A stretch of 64,000 nt of DNA from the NCBI RefSeq assembly GCF_030812295.1, contig NZ_JAUSSK010000002.1, positions 558,001 through 622,000 of the forward strand. The letters are read 5' to 3'. Both the position numbers and the translations under genes were made by a program. The stretch is from Luteibacter jiangsuensis (GTDB taxonomy: Bacteria > Pseudomonadota > Gammaproteobacteria > Xanthomonadales > Rhodanobacteraceae). Within the stretch, counting starts at the first letter, position 1. Every line of letters begins with the position of its first letter. Below, in pieces: positions 9,036 to 18,328 of this stretch. The notes under the pieces are model-generated. The model searched no databases, was not told the origin of the DNA, and saw only the letters and a program-made list of their open reading frames with translations.

Positions 9036-10067
9036 ATGAAACGCTTGCTCGTCGGCCTCGCGCTGTCCCTCTCGCTCGCCTCGTCGGCCATCGCCAGCGT
9101 GCCCATCTGGGGCGCGAAGCAGTCGAGTCCGGCCGATACCCCGCCCTCGGCGTTGAAGCCCGGCGAGTGGATATGGGGCGGACGGGGGGCTTCCCCGGGT
9201 CCCATGGCGGTGATCGTGAGCCTCACCGAGCAGAAGGCCTATGCGTACCGCAACGGCATCCTCATCGGCGTTACCACGATCAGTACCGGCAGGAAGGGCT
9301 ACGAGACGCCCACCGGGGTGTTCACGATCCTGCAGAAGGACAAGGACCACCATTCCAAGAAGTATGACAACGCACCCATGCCGTACCAGCAGCGGCTGAC
9401 CTGGGATGGCGTGGCCCTGCATGCGGGCGGCCTTCCCGGCTATCCGGAATCGCACGGTTGCGTGCACATGCCGACCGAGTTCGCGAAGCTGCTGTTCGAC
9501 GCGACGAACATGGGCATGACCGTGGTGGTGGCCGAGGAAGGCACGGCGCCGGTGACGGTGGTGCATCCCACCGCCGTCATTCCCATCGACCCCCGCAATG
9601 GTGCCGACCTGAACCTCGAGCCGCTGGCCGATGGGCAGCTCTACCGATGGACGCCGGAAGCCTCGCCAACCGGACCGATCTCCATGGTGCTGAGCGTGGC
9701 CGACGGCCGGGTCATCGTGTTCCGCAACGGCATCGAGATCGGCCGCAGCCAGGTGCAGGTGCGCGATCCCCTGGCCGGGACGCATGCCTTCATCGTCGCT
9801 TCCGGCTACATGCCCGACGCGCCGCAGCGATCGGGCCTGCGCATGCCGAACTGGATCACCATCGGCATTCCCGGGCATGGCGATGAAGCGGGCAAGGTGG
9901 TGGACGAGGCGCTCGTGGATCGCGTGGCCGTGCCACGTGAGTTCATGGAGAAGGTTCTGCCCTTGCTCTCGCCGGGTTCGGTGCTCCTCGCAACCGATGA
10001 AAGCATCCAGCCCGCGAGCACGGGGCCGAAGGTGCAGGTGATCGACTCGAATCCACCCGGCGTCTGA
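9036..10067 (+). CDS. L,D-transpeptidase (YkuD domain), periplasmic
   Basis: Exported protein of 343 aa with signal peptide MKRLLVGLALSLSLASSAIAS and AGGAG 9 nt before the ATG. The YkuD domain (about residues 60-170) starts at VIVSLTEQKAYAYRNGILIGVTTISTG and carries the catalytic motif ALHAGGLPGYPESHGCVHMP, with nucleophile Cys142. A second region (about 205-300) repeats a similar strand pattern (MVLSVADGRVIVFRNGIEIG) without a Cys and looks like a degenerate YkuD copy. The family makes 3-3 peptidoglycan cross-links or attaches proteins to the wall. Convergent with the LysR gene at 10079. Confidence 0.9.
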   Translation: MKRLLVGLALSLSLASSAIASVPIWGAKQSSPADTPPSALKPGEWIWGGRGASPGPMAVIVSLTEQKAYAYRNGILIGVTTISTGRKGYETPTGVFTILQKDKDHHSKKYDNAPMPYQQRLTWDGVALHAGGLPGYPESHGCVHMPTEFAKLLFDATNMGMTVVVAEEGTAPVTVVHPTAVIPIDPRNGADLNLEPLADGQLYRWTPEASPTGPISMVLSVADGRVIVFRNGIEIGRSQVQVRDPLAGTHAFIVASGYMPDAPQRSGLRMPNWITIGIPGHGDEAGKVVDEALVDRVAVPREFMEKVLPLLSPGSVLLATDESIQPASTGPKVQVIDSNPPGV

Positions 10068-10078
10068 GTGCGGCGTCC

Positions 10079-10981
10079 TCAGCGGTCGAAGCCGTGCTCC
10101 CCGATCGCCTCGGCAAGATAGGTGACGAACGAGGCGATGCGCGCGGAGATGGCCGTGTTGCGGTAGTACACCGCATTGATCGGCTGGCGGAGCTCGGCGA
10201 TGTGCTTGGACAACACGGGTACCAACGTGCCCGCCTCGCGGTCGCCGCGCGTCATGAAATCGGAAAGGCAGACGATACCGTTACCTTCGAGTGCGAGCTG
10301 GCGCAGCGTTTCGCCACTGGACGAACCGATGGTGGGCTTGATGCGCACGCGTTCTCCGCCCTCGTCCAGCAGGGGCCATTCGTTGAGCGACTCCGGCTCC
10401 GTGAAACCGAGCAACGCGTGCTTGCGCAAGTCCGATACCTTGCGCGGCCGTCCGTGCCTGGCGAGGTAGGCCGGACTGGCGAGACAACGCACCTGGCTCG
10501 TGCCGATCGGCCGGGCATGCAGGGTGGAATCCTTCAGCCGCCCGATGCGCAAGGCCACGTCGGTGCGGCGTTCCAGCAAGTCGATATAGCCTTCGCTGCT
10601 GTGCAGTTCCAGTTCCACGTCGGGAAAGCGTTCGCGGTAACCCGCTATCAAAGGCACCACCACGTGCAGCATGAAGGGCGATGCCGCATCGATGCGAAGG
10701 CGCCCGGCCGGGCGGCCGCGCCGTGCCGCCATCTGTTCTTCCGCGTTCTCCACCGCCGCGACGATGTCGCGGGCGCGTTCCAGGAAAGCCTCGCCTTCAT
10801 CGGTAAGCTCGAGGCGACGGGTGGTACGGCGAAGCAGGGTGGTCTTGAGCTTCTGTTCCAGTCTCGCCAGCGACCGGCTCGCCGCGGACACGGTCTGCTC
10901 GAGCTGCTGCGCGGCGGCCGTGATGGAGCCGGTATCGACCACCGCGATGAAATTCTGGATCTCGTCGAGGGTGATGTTCAT
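10079..10981 (-). CDS. LysR-family transcriptional regulator
   Basis: Regulator of 300 aa. The winged HTH is residues 1-60 (LDEIQNFIAVVDTGSITAAAQQLEQTVSAASRSLARLEQ), followed by LLRRTTRRLELTDEGEAFLERAR, then a periplasmic-binding-like effector domain (GRLRIDAASPFMLHVVVPLIAGYRERFPDVELELHSSEG). It resembles the group that regulates adjacent oxidoreductases or transporters. Its upstream neighbour is the divergent S53 protease at 11298, over 300 nt away; regulation of that gene is possible but not shown. Confidence 0.92.
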   Translation of the reverse strand: MNITLDEIQNFIAVVDTGSITAAAQQLEQTVSAASRSLARLEQKLKTTLLRRTTRRLELTDEGEAFLERARDIVAAVENAEEQMAARRGRPAGRLRIDAASPFMLHVVVPLIAGYRERFPDVELELHSSEGYIDLLERRTDVALRIGRLKDSTLHARPIGTSQVRCLASPAYLARHGRPRKVSDLRKHALLGFTEPESLNEWPLLDEGGERVRIKPTIGSSSGETLRQLALEGNGIVCLSDFMTRGDREAGTLVPVLSKHIAELRQPINAVYYRNTAISARIASFVTYLAEAIGEHGFDR

Positions 10982-11297
10982 CGTTGCGCCTGTCGCAAAT
11001 ACCTACGGTTATACACCGCTTTCGGAGAAAAAAAGAAAGCGGGTCAACGCGACACGTTGCCGCAAGAAAGTGCGAATGAACAAACGCATTACGAACAGGA
11101 ATTTTCCTGATGCCGACCCGCCGATTTGCTGTGCTAGCGTCGTTTTCGGGGAGCGGTGCTTTGTCGTCGAAACGGAGTTCGCCGGGGGGGAATGAAAACG
11201 GAATGACAAGGGGCCGAGCTGCCAGCGTCCGGTGACAACGTCACTGGAACCACATATCCCAATCGGGATTCGGCTCAACTTACGGGAGAGACGTTTC
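10982..11297. promoter_or_regulatory. 316-nt divergent intergenic region with two short palindromes
   Basis: No gene seen. It separates the divergent LysR and S53 protease genes. It holds CAGGAA-TT-TTCCTG at 11096-11109 and GTGAC-AAC-GTCAC at 11232-11244, both candidate regulatory sites. An Ala/Gly-free, A-rich stretch near 11027-11036 lies close to the LysR start. GGGAGAG at 11283-11289 is the ribosome binding site for the protease. Confidence 0.4.
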
Positions 11298-12908
11298 ATG
11301 CAGATGAAGAAATCCTCGCTATGTGTGGCGATGAGTGCGGTGCTGGGTGCGTTCGTGTGTGCGCCCGCCATGGCCGCGGGGGCGGCGACGGCGTGGGCGG
11401 TCACGGCCACGCGCGCGCACGAACTCGCGGCGACGGCGACAGCCGCCGACCTGGCGGACGCTGCTACGCCGGTCCATATCGAAGTGGTGTTGAAGGTGCA
11501 GAACCGTTCCACGCTCGACGACTTCATCGCATCGGCGCATAACCCGTCCAGCCCGATGTTCCACGCGACGCTGCAACCGGCGGATGCGGTCGCCATGTTC
11601 TCGCCGAGCGACGACCAGGTGCAGGCCGTGGTCGCCTACCTCGGCAAGGCCGGCTTCACCAACATCAGCGTTTCTTCGAACAAGCTGCTCGTTTCTGCGG
11701 ATGGCAACGCGGGTGCCGCGCAGTCGGCCTTCGCCACGCGTCTGGTCAAGGCGCAGGACGCCGAAGGCCGTGCCGCCTACGCCAACATCGACGACGTCAA
11801 GGTGCCCGCCGCACTCGGCGACTCGGTACTCGCCGTGGTGGGTTTGCAGACGGTGAACCACGCACACACCATGATCAAGCCCGCCGACCGTATCGGCACC
11901 AAGGCCACCACCGGCGTGACCGGCCACAATCCCACCACGTTCCCGACCATCTACAACGTGGGCAGCACGCCGACGGCGGCGACGGTCACGGTGGGCATCA
12001 TCAGCGACGGTGACATGACCCAGCCGTTGAAGGACCTGACCAGCTTCACCACCGCCAATGGCCTGCCCGCGGTGAATACGCAGGTGGTCGTGGTCGGGGC
12101 GGCGGGAACCGATACCAGCGGCACGCCCGAGTGGGACCTGGACAGCCAGAACATCGTCGGCATGTCGGGCGGCGTGAGCAAGCTGATCTTCTACGCGGCG
12201 AATTCGCTCAGCAACAGCGCGCTGACGGCCGCGTTCAACCGGGCGGTGAGCGACAACCAGGCGAAGGTCATCAACGTCTCCCTGGGCGAATGCGAGACCA
12301 GCGCCTACAACGATGGATCCATGGCGGCGGACGACCAGATCTTCGCGCTGGGCGTATCGCAGGGGCAGACCTTCTCGATCTCCACGGGCGATTCCGGTTC
12401 CAACGAGTGCACCAAAGCGCCCCGCGGCACGACGCCCAGCTATCCGGCGAGTTCACCTTATGTGGTGGCCGTCAGCGGCACGACGTTGAGCACCGGTACC
12501 GGCAACAGCTGGGCGGGCGAGACCCTGTGGTCCAAGGCCGGCGGCAGCCCGAGCACGGTGGAGCCCAAGCCGAGCTGGCAGACACAGGGAGGCGGGACGA
12601 CACGCGACGTCGCCGACGTGGCGTTCGATGCGGACCCGAACTCCGGTTCGATCATCATCGTCAACGGCAGCAATGCGCAGTACGGCGGCACCAGCCTGTC
12701 CGCACCGCTGTTCGCCGCCACCTGGGCGCGCATGCTCGCCGGCCATTCCACGCTCGGCTTCGCCGGTCCGCACCTCTACCAGGTACCCTCCAGCGTCTAT
12801 CACGACGTCACCTCCGGCAGTAACGGCGGCGAGACGGCCACGGCGGGCTGGGATTACGCCAGTGGCTTCGGCAGTGCGATCGTGAGCAACCTCTACAGCA
12901 ACCTCTAA
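11298..12908 (+). CDS. sedolisin-type serine protease (peptidase S53) with propeptide
   Basis: Secreted acid serine protease of 536 aa. The start at 11298 (MQMKKSSLCVAMSAVLGAFVCAPAMAA) gives a good signal peptide and follows GGGAGAG; the open frame extends further up but without such features. Residues ~50-190 form the pro-kumamolisin activation domain (HIEVVLKVQNRSTLDDFI...FHATLQPADAVAMFSPSDDQVQAVVAYL). The catalytic domain has Glu278 and Asp282 in GTPEWDLDSQN (E-x3-D) and Ser466 in GGTSLSAP, with SISTGDSGSNECT as the oxyanion-region Asp. It ends at the family's calcium-site region. A strong intrinsic terminator follows. Confidence 0.93.
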   Translation: MQMKKSSLCVAMSAVLGAFVCAPAMAAGAATAWAVTATRAHELAATATAADLADAATPVHIEVVLKVQNRSTLDDFIASAHNPSSPMFHATLQPADAVAMFSPSDDQVQAVVAYLGKAGFTNISVSSNKLLVSADGNAGAAQSAFATRLVKAQDAEGRAAYANIDDVKVPAALGDSVLAVVGLQTVNHAHTMIKPADRIGTKATTGVTGHNPTTFPTIYNVGSTPTAATVTVGIISDGDMTQPLKDLTSFTTANGLPAVNTQVVVVGAAGTDTSGTPEWDLDSQNIVGMSGGVSKLIFYAANSLSNSALTAAFNRAVSDNQAKVINVSLGECETSAYNDGSMAADDQIFALGVSQGQTFSISTGDSGSNECTKAPRGTTPSYPASSPYVVAVSGTTLSTGTGNSWAGETLWSKAGGSPSTVEPKPSWQTQGGGTTRDVADVAFDADPNSGSIIIVNGSNAQYGGTSLSAPLFAATWARMLAGHSTLGFAGPHLYQVPSSVYHDVTSGSNGGETATAGWDYASGFGSAIVSNLYSNL

Positions 12909-12933
12909 CCGCCAGCGGAAACCGGCGGTAACG

Positions 12934-12967
12934 ACGGGGCGCACGCGCAAGCGGCGCCCCGTTTTTT
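12934..12967 (+). terminator. intrinsic terminator after the S53 protease gene
   Basis: Perfect 9-bp stem ACGGGGCGC / GCGCCCCGT followed by six T (12962-12967), 26 nt after the protease stop codon. Confidence 0.9.
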
Positions 12968-12970
12968 GTG

Positions 12971-13052
12971 GTGGGAGCCGACCTTGTCGGCGATGGGTGC
13001 TTGCGGCAACCTGGCCCGCTGCCGCGGGATCGCCGACAAGGTCGGCTCCCAC
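12971..13052. repeat. REP-type palindromic element, copy 1 (24-bp perfect arms)
   Basis: Arms at 12971-12994 and 13029-13052 are perfect inverted copies beginning GTGGGAGCCGACCTTGTCGG. The 34-nt middle (gggtgcttgcggcaacctgg...) is also shared with the copy at 18939-19020. Each arm is itself a small hairpin (GCCGAC/GTCGGC). Three tandem CAGGTCTCCCAC-like units follow at 13053-13080. The layout resembles REP doublets or BIMEs mobilised by RAYT transposases; no RAYT gene is in the window. Confidence 0.85.
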
Positions 13053-13111
13053 CAGGTCTCCCACCAGGTCTCCCACCAGGGTTTCCCTTCCCGCGCGATT
13101 TCCGTGCGCAG

Positions 13112-13132
13112 GAATTTACGCCGAATTTACGC
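13112..13132 (+). promoter_or_regulatory. tandem GAATTTACGC repeats upstream of the kdp operon
   Basis: GAATTTACGC occurs at 13112-13121 and again at 13123-13132, an 11-bp spacing (one helical turn) as expected for a tandem response-regulator site. It is 77 nt upstream of the first small kdp ORF. KdpE is the obvious candidate by analogy with the E. coli kdp promoter, but no kdpDE is present in the window. Confidence 0.45.
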
Positions 13133-13208
13133 GGGCCAGGCCGCGCCTTACACCGAAGATATCCGGCGATTTCGATAATTCCGCAGTTCTTCTCACTTGG
13201 GTGAACCT

Positions 13209-13298
13209 GTGGAAATCCTCTACGTCCTCCTGATCGTCGTGCTCACCGCGGCGACGATCGGCTTCCTCATGATCTGCGACCGGCTCGGTCGCCGCTGA
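13209..13298 (+). CDS. 29-aa membrane peptide preceding kdpF
   Basis: GTG-started ORF encoding a single TM helix: EILYVLLIVVLTAATIGFL, then MICDRLGRR. Its length, cytoplasmic positively charged tail and position 10 nt before kdpF suggest a small Kdp-associated subunit or regulator. Similar short peptides occur ahead of kdpF/kdpA in other proteobacteria, as I recall. The GTG follows GGGTGAACC, a weak Shine-Dalgarno. Function unknown. Confidence 0.55.
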   Translation: MEILYVLLIVVLTAATIGFLMICDRLGRR

Positions 13299-13308
13299 GG
13301 GTGCCGCC

Positions 13309-13401
13309 ATGAATGTCTCCTATCTCATCGCCGGCTCGATAGCCGTCGCCCTTGCGGGCTACCTGGTCGTGGCGTTGCTCAAGCCGGAGTGGTTCGAATG
13401 A
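13309..13401 (+). CDS. kdpF: KdpF, small subunit of the K+-transporting ATPase
   Basis: 30-aa single-TM peptide (YLIAGSIAVALAGYLVVALL, then KPEWFE), matching the KdpF pattern in size, hydrophobicity and the LL.PE.F ending. KdpF sits in the inner membrane and stabilises the KdpABC complex. GAGGGTG precedes the ATG, and the stop overlaps the kdpA start in an ATGA, implying coupled translation. Confidence 0.85.
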   Translation: MNVSYLIAGSIAVALAGYLVVALLKPEWFE

Positions 13402-15206
13402 GCGCGAACGACTGGATCCAGATCGTCGTCTATCTCGCCGTGTTGCTGCTGCTGGTCAAGCCGGTCGGCTCGTACATGGCCCTTGTTTTCGCGGAAAGCC
13501 CCAACAAGGTGACGCGTTTCGGTGCACGCATCGAGCGGGTCGTCTATCGCGTGGCCGGCGTCGAGCCGGGCGAGGAGATGGGCTGGAAGAAGTACGCGCT
13601 CGCGATGTTGCTGTTCAACGTGCTGGGCATGGTCGCCGTCTACGTGCTTCAGCGGGTGCAGCAATGGTTGCCGCTTAACCCGGAGCACTTCGCGGCGGTT
13701 ACACCGGATTCCGCGATGAATACCGCCGTCAGCTTCGCCAGCAACACCAACTGGCAGGGGTACGGCGGCGAGTCGACCATGAGTTACCTCACCCAGGCAG
13801 TGGGCCTGTCGGTGCAGAACTTCCTCTCGGCCGCCACCGGCATCGCCGTGCTCGTTGCCGTCATCCGGGGATTCTCGCGCCGGGGTGTGAAAGTGCTCGG
13901 CAACTTCTGGGTCGACCTGACGCGGACCACCCTGTACATCCTGCTTCCCCTGTCGCTGGTCATCAGCCTGCTGCTCGTCTCGCAGGGTGTTGTCCAGAAC
14001 GTGCTTCCCTACGAGCATGCAACGACGGTGCAAGCCACTTCATACGATGAACCGGTGAAGGATGCCGATGGCAACCCGGTGGTCGATGCAGCCGGCAAGC
14101 CCGTGGTCAGGCACGTTTCCACGCAGGAGCAGGTGCTCCCGATGGGACCGGCCGCCTCGCAGGTCGCCATCAAGATGCTGGGCACCAACGGCGGTGGCTT
14201 CTTCAACGCCAACTCGGCGCATCCGTACGAGAACCCGACGCCCTTCTCCAACTTCATCGAGATGCTGGCGATCTTCCTGATCCCCGCCGGGCTCTGCTAC
14301 ACCTTCGGCGCGATGGTGGGCGACCGCCGCCAGGGCTGGGCCATCCTCGCGACGATGCTGGTGATCTTCGTGCCCTTGACCTTCGGCCTGGTGGCGGCCG
14401 AGCAGGCGGGTAATCCCGCGCTGCACGGGCTGGCCATCGATGCGCACGCCTCGGCGCTGCAGAGCGGCGGCAACATGGAGGGCAAGGAGACCCGCTTCGG
14501 TATCGCCTCGTCGGGATTGTTCGCCGCGATCACCACGGCCGCGTCCTGCGGCGCGGTCAATGCCATGCACGACTCGCTGACTCCCCTGGGCGGCCTCGTG
14601 CCGATGTGGCTGATGCAGCTGGGCGAGGTCATTTTCGGCGGTGTGGGTTCCGGCTTGTACGGCATGCTCGCCTTCGCCGTCGTCGCGGTCTTCATCGCCG
14701 GCCTGATGGTCGGCCGGACACCGGAGTACCTGGGCAAGAAGATCGAGGCGCACGAGATGAAGATGGCCAGCCTGGCCGTACTCCTGCCTTGCGCCCTGGT
14801 GGTGATCTGCACCGCCATCGCCGTGATGACGCCCGCCGGCGTCGCGGGTGTCGCCAACCCGGGTGCCCACGGATTCAGCGAAATCCTCTACGCGGTGAGT
14901 TCCGCGTCGAACAACAACGGCAGCGCCTTCGGCGGCCTTTCGGTGAACACGCCGTTCTGGAACGTACTGCTGGCCATCTGCATGTACTTCGCACGCTATC
15001 CACTGGCGATCGCGATGCTGGCGATGGCCGGATCGCTGGCGGCCAAACGTCACGTGCCCGAATCCGCAGGCACGTTGCCGACGCATACACCGCTGTTCGT
15101 GGTGCTGCTCGCAAGCGTCGTCATCGTCGTCGGCGCCCTCACCTTCCTTCCGGCGCTCGCCCTCGGGCCGATCGCCGAGCAATTGATGTCCGCCACGGGG
15201 CACTGA
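13398..15206 (+). CDS. kdpA: K+-transporting ATPase subunit A
   Basis: Potassium-selective channel-like subunit of the Kdp pump, inner membrane, 602 aa. The start at 13398 is fixed by the ATGA overlap with kdpF. Pore-region signatures are NTNWQGYGGESTMSYLTQ, GTNGGGFFNANSAHPYENPTPFSN, AASCGAVNAMHDSLTP and SSASNNNGSAFGGL. It is ~45 residues longer than E. coli KdpA. Part of the excess is a polar insert around residues 215-245 (DADGNPVVDAAGKPVV) in a loop before the second selectivity segment. First large gene of the operon; kdpB follows after 3 nt. Confidence 0.97.
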   Translation: MSANDWIQIVVYLAVLLLLVKPVGSYMALVFAESPNKVTRFGARIERVVYRVAGVEPGEEMGWKKYALAMLLFNVLGMVAVYVLQRVQQWLPLNPEHFAAVTPDSAMNTAVSFASNTNWQGYGGESTMSYLTQAVGLSVQNFLSAATGIAVLVAVIRGFSRRGVKVLGNFWVDLTRTTLYILLPLSLVISLLLVSQGVVQNVLPYEHATTVQATSYDEPVKDADGNPVVDAAGKPVVRHVSTQEQVLPMGPAASQVAIKMLGTNGGGFFNANSAHPYENPTPFSNFIEMLAIFLIPAGLCYTFGAMVGDRRQGWAILATMLVIFVPLTFGLVAAEQAGNPALHGLAIDAHASALQSGGNMEGKETRFGIASSGLFAAITTAASCGAVNAMHDSLTPLGGLVPMWLMQLGEVIFGGVGSGLYGMLAFAVVAVFIAGLMVGRTPEYLGKKIEAHEMKMASLAVLLPCALVVICTAIAVMTPAGVAGVANPGAHGFSEILYAVSSASNNNGSAFGGLSVNTPFWNVLLAICMYFARYPLAIAMLAMAGSLAAKRHVPESAGTLPTHTPLFVVLLASVVIVVGALTFLPALALGPIAEQLMSATGH

Positions 15207-15209
15207 TCC

Positions 15210-17282
15210 ATGACTCATCCAACCACGACCCGGCGCGGTCTCGATCGCGCCCTGGTGGCGCGCGCCCTGGGCGACGCCTTCATCAAGCTCTCGCCACGCC
15301 TCCAGTTCCGCAACCCGGTGATGTTCGTCGTCTTCGTCTGCAGTGTCCTCACGACGCTCCTGTGGTTCCAGGCGCTGGCCGGGCACGGCGAAGCGCCCAC
15401 CGGCTTCATTTTCTGGGTGAGCCTGTGGCTCTGGTTCACGCTGTTGTTCGCGAACTTCGCCGAGGCACTCGCCGAAGGACGCGGCAAGGCGCAAGCCGAC
15501 GCGTTGCGCGGCTCGCGCCGCGACGTGGCCGCGAAGAAACTGGCCCGGGCCGAACGTGACGCGCCGATCGTCTTCACGCCTTCCAGCGAACTTCGCGCCG
15601 GTCATTTCGTCCTCGTGGAAGCGGGTGACATCGTGCCCGGCGATGGCGAGATCGTGGTCGGCGCGGCAAGCGTCGACGAAAGCGCCATCACCGGTGAGTC
15701 CGCGCCGGTGATTCGCGAATCGGGTGGCGACCGCAGCGCCGTGACCGGGGGCACCCGGGTGCTGTCCGACTGGGTCGTCATGCGGATCACCAGCAACCCC
15801 GGCGAGAGCTTCCTCGATCGGATGATCTCGATGGTGGAAGGCGCATCGCGGCGCAAGACACCGAACGAGATCGCACTGACGATCCTGCTGGCCAAGTTCA
15901 CGCTGATCTTCCTGCTCGCCTGCGCCACCCTGTTGCCGTACTCCATCTACAGCGTGCAGGCGGCCGGTATCGGCAATCCCATCACGCTGACCGTGCTGAT
16001 CGCCCTGCTGGTATGCCTGATTCCGACCACCATCGGTGCGTTGCTCTCGGCCATCGGCATCGCCGGCATGGACCGGATGATCCGGGCCAACGTCATCGCG
16101 ACGTCCGGCCGCGCCGTGGAAGCGGCAGGCGATGTGGACGTGCTCCTGCTCGACAAGACGGGCACGATCACGCTCGGCAACCGCCAGGCCGTCGCCTTCC
16201 ACGCGGCTCCGGGCGTCGAGGAGCGTGAACTGGCCGAGGCCGCCGAACTTGCCTCGCGTGCCGACGAGACACCGGAAGGCCGCAGCATCGTCACGCTGGC
16301 CGCGAAGCGCTTCGGTGGACCGGATCGCCGCGCGATCGATGCGCGCGCCGAGTTCGTACCCTTCACGGCGCAAACCAGGATGAGCGGCGTCGACGTCGGC
16401 ACCCGGCATATCCGCAAGGGCGCGATGGATGCGGTCGAGCGCTACCTGGAATCGCAGGACAGCCATCTGCCGCCGCTGGTCAGGCGGATGGCCGAGGATG
16501 TCGCACGCCGCGGCGCCACCCCGCTCGTCGTCGTCGACGGATCGCTCACCCTCGGTGTCCTCGAACTCAAGGACATCGTCAAGGAAGGCATCAAGGAGCG
16601 GTTCGCCGAGATGCGCAAGATGGGCATCCGCACGGTGATGATCACCGGCGACAATCCGTTGACCGCCGCGGCGATCGCGGCCGAGGCGGGCGTCGACGAC
16701 TTCCTGGCCGAAGCCACGCCCGAGGCGAAGCTGAAGTACATCCGCGACATGCAGGCGGAGAACCGCCTGGTGGCGATGTGCGGCGACGGCACGAACGATG
16801 CGCCGGCCCTGGCCCAGGCGGATGTCGCCGTGGCGATGAACAGCGGCACGCAGGCGGCCAAGGAAGCCGGCAACATGGTCGACCTGGATTCGAACCCGAC
16901 CAAGTTGATCGAGATCGTGGGCATCGGCAAACAGATGCTGATCACGCGCGGTTCGCTGACGACGTTCTCCATCGCGAACGATATCGCCAAGTACTTCGCG
17001 ATCATCCCGGCCGCCTTCGCCACGACCTATCCGGCCTTGAATGCGCTCAACGTGATGCACCTGGCCACGCCGCAGAGCGCGATCTTGTCGGCCGTCATCT
17101 TCAACGCGCTGATCATCATCTTTCTCATTCCCCTTGCCCTGAAAGGTGTCGCTTACCGCGCGCTGGGCGCCGGTGCGCTGCTGCGCCGCAACCTCCTGGT
17201 CTATGGCCTGGGCGGCATCGTGGTTCCGTTCATCGGCATCAAGTTGATCGACATGCTGCTGGTCCTGTTCGGACTGGCCTGA
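15210..17282 (+). CDS. kdpB: K+-transporting ATPase subunit B (P-type ATPase)
   Basis: Catalytic subunit of 690 aa coupling ATP hydrolysis to potassium uptake. Landmarks in order: TGES at 161-164 (actuator domain, containing the inhibitory phospho-Ser of E. coli KdpB), [16 protein letters not shown] (TM4), DKTGTIT with phosphorylated Asp315, KGAMDAV (nucleotide domain), [10 protein letters not shown], and [42 protein letters not shown] (hinge). Normal length and complete motifs. kdpC does not follow directly: a small ORF and a porin gene intervene. Confidence 0.98.
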   Translation: MTHPTTTRRGLDRALVARALGDAFIKLSPRLQFRNPVMFVVFVCSVLTTLLWFQALAGHGEAPTGFIFWVSLWLWFTLLFANFAEALAEGRGKAQADALRGSRRDVAAKKLARAERDAPIVFTPSSELRAGHFVLVEAGDIVPGDGEIVVGAASVDESAITGESAPVIRESGGDRSAVTGGTRVLSDWVVMRITSNPGESFLDRMISMVEGASRRKTPNEIALTILLAKFTLIFLLACATLLPYSIYSVQAAGIGNPITLTVLIALLVCLIPTTIGALLSAIGIAGMDRMIRANVIATSGRAVEAAGDVDVLLLDKTGTITLGNRQAVAFHAAPGVEERELAEAAELASRADETPEGRSIVTLAAKRFGGPDRRAIDARAEFVPFTAQTRMSGVDVGTRHIRKGAMDAVERYLESQDSHLPPLVRRMAEDVARRGATPLVVVDGSLTLGVLELKDIVKEGIKERFAEMRKMGIRTVMITGDNPLTAAAIAAEAGVDDFLAEATPEAKLKYIRDMQAENRLVAMCGDGTNDAPALAQADVAVAMNSGTQAAKEAGNMVDLDSNPTKLIEIVGIGKQMLITRGSLTTFSIANDIAKYFAIIPAAFATTYPALNALNVMHLATPQSAILSAVIFNALIIIFLIPLALKGVAYRALGAGALLRRNLLVYGLGGIVVPFIGIKLIDMLLVLFGLA

Positions 17283-17295
17283 CCCGAGGTCACCC

Positions 17296-17481
17296 ATGCA
17301 TTCCGTAAAGCTCACCGTACTCATCGAAGACACCGACGACCTGGACATGGAAGTCCGGGTCGTGGTCCCCCACGCCGAGCACGTCGCAGACAACGTCACG
17401 CCGCTTCCGCCGCGCGCGGTCGCCGTCGCACATCCTCCCATCGAGGACGACTACGCGCTCGGCGGCTACGCCGGCATCTGA
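17296..17481 (+). CDS. 61-aa hypothetical protein inside the kdp operon
   Basis: ATG preceded by GAGGT at good spacing, 13 nt after kdpB and 28 nt before the porin gene. The product is acidic and soluble with no TM segment (SVKLTVLIEDTDDLDMEV, then a Pro/Val-rich middle and EDDYALGGYAGI). I do not recognise a family. Its place within a tight run of same-strand genes and proper translation signals argue that it is real. Confidence 0.55.
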   Translation: MHSVKLTVLIEDTDDLDMEVRVVVPHAEHVADNVTPLPPRAVAVAHPPIEDDYALGGYAGI

Positions 17482-17509
17482 TTCGCCACTTTCCACCTAG
17501 AGCATTCCC

Positions 17510-18316
17510 ATGAAGATCGTCTCCTTGACCGCCTCGGCGGTTGTCTCCTTCCTCAGCCTGGGTTCGATCGCACAGGCCCAAGACGCCTCGCCGGTGACCG
17601 GCAACGTGGCGATGGTCTCGGACTACATGTTCCGCGGCTTGACCCAGACCTGGGGCCACCCCGCGATCCAGGGTGGCGCCGACTACACGAACCCGAATGG
17701 GTTCTCCGCGGGTACCTGGGCTTCGAGCATCAGTGACAAGAGCTATCCAGGCGGTTCCATGGAGCTGGATCTCTACGCCAGTTTCGGTCGTCCCATCAAT
17801 GCCGACTGGTCCTGGCGAGTCGGCCTGTACGGTTATGTGTATCCCGGTGCGGATCTCGACGAAGCCGGCCTCCGCTCGCGTTCCTTCAATACGGTCGAAG
17901 CCAACGCCGCGCTGACGTGGCGCCAGTTCACCCTGAAGTACAACCGGTCGCTGACGGACTATTTCGCCGCCGACAAGGAGCAGGGCTACGACGGCGATAC
18001 ACGGGGGACGGGGTATCTCCAGTTGGATGGCACGTTTCCGCTGTCCGATACGTGGTCGTTGGCGCTGCACGCGGGACATACCCACTACACCGCGAAGCTG
18101 GCCGTTCCACTCTCCAATGGAGCGCGTGACGCGAGTTATAGCGACTACTCGGCGACGATCAAGTACCAGTTCGCCACGCACTGGTCGGTGAGCGGTGGCG
18201 TGACCCATGCCACGGACGACACGTTCTATCACCGTGTGTCGAGCTTCGTGGACGCCAGCGATACGCGCAATGTCGGCGGGACTCGCGGTTTCGTCATGTT
18301 CCAGGGCACGTTCTAA
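17510..18316 (+). CDS. TorF-family putative outer-membrane porin inserted in the kdp operon
   Basis: 268 aa with signal peptide MKIVSLTASAVVSFLSLGSIAQA. The mature part is a beta-rich outer-membrane protein of the TorF/gcw_chp type: NVAMVSDYMFRGLTQTWGHPAIQGGADYTNPNGFSAGTWAS, then alternating amphipathic strands and the C-terminal strand RGFVMFQGTF ending in Phe. Placement between kdpB and kdpC, 12 nt before kdpC, predicts co-expression under K+ limitation and suggests it helps K+ (or a partner solute) cross the outer membrane. That function is inferred from context only. Confidence 0.8.
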   Translation: MKIVSLTASAVVSFLSLGSIAQAQDASPVTGNVAMVSDYMFRGLTQTWGHPAIQGGADYTNPNGFSAGTWASSISDKSYPGGSMELDLYASFGRPINADWSWRVGLYGYVYPGADLDEAGLRSRSFNTVEANAALTWRQFTLKYNRSLTDYFAADKEQGYDGDTRGTGYLQLDGTFPLSDTWSLALHAGHTHYTAKLAVPLSNGARDASYSDYSATIKYQFATHWSVSGGVTHATDDTFYHRVSSFVDASDTRNVGGTRGFVMFQGTF

Positions 18317-18328
18317 GAGGGCAGCGTC

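Noticed and set aside
14040-17441. 1133-aa minus-strand ORF across kdpA and kdpB
   Set aside because: Composition-driven shadow (His/Gln/Arg-rich, no domain); kdpA and kdpB are certain on the other strand.
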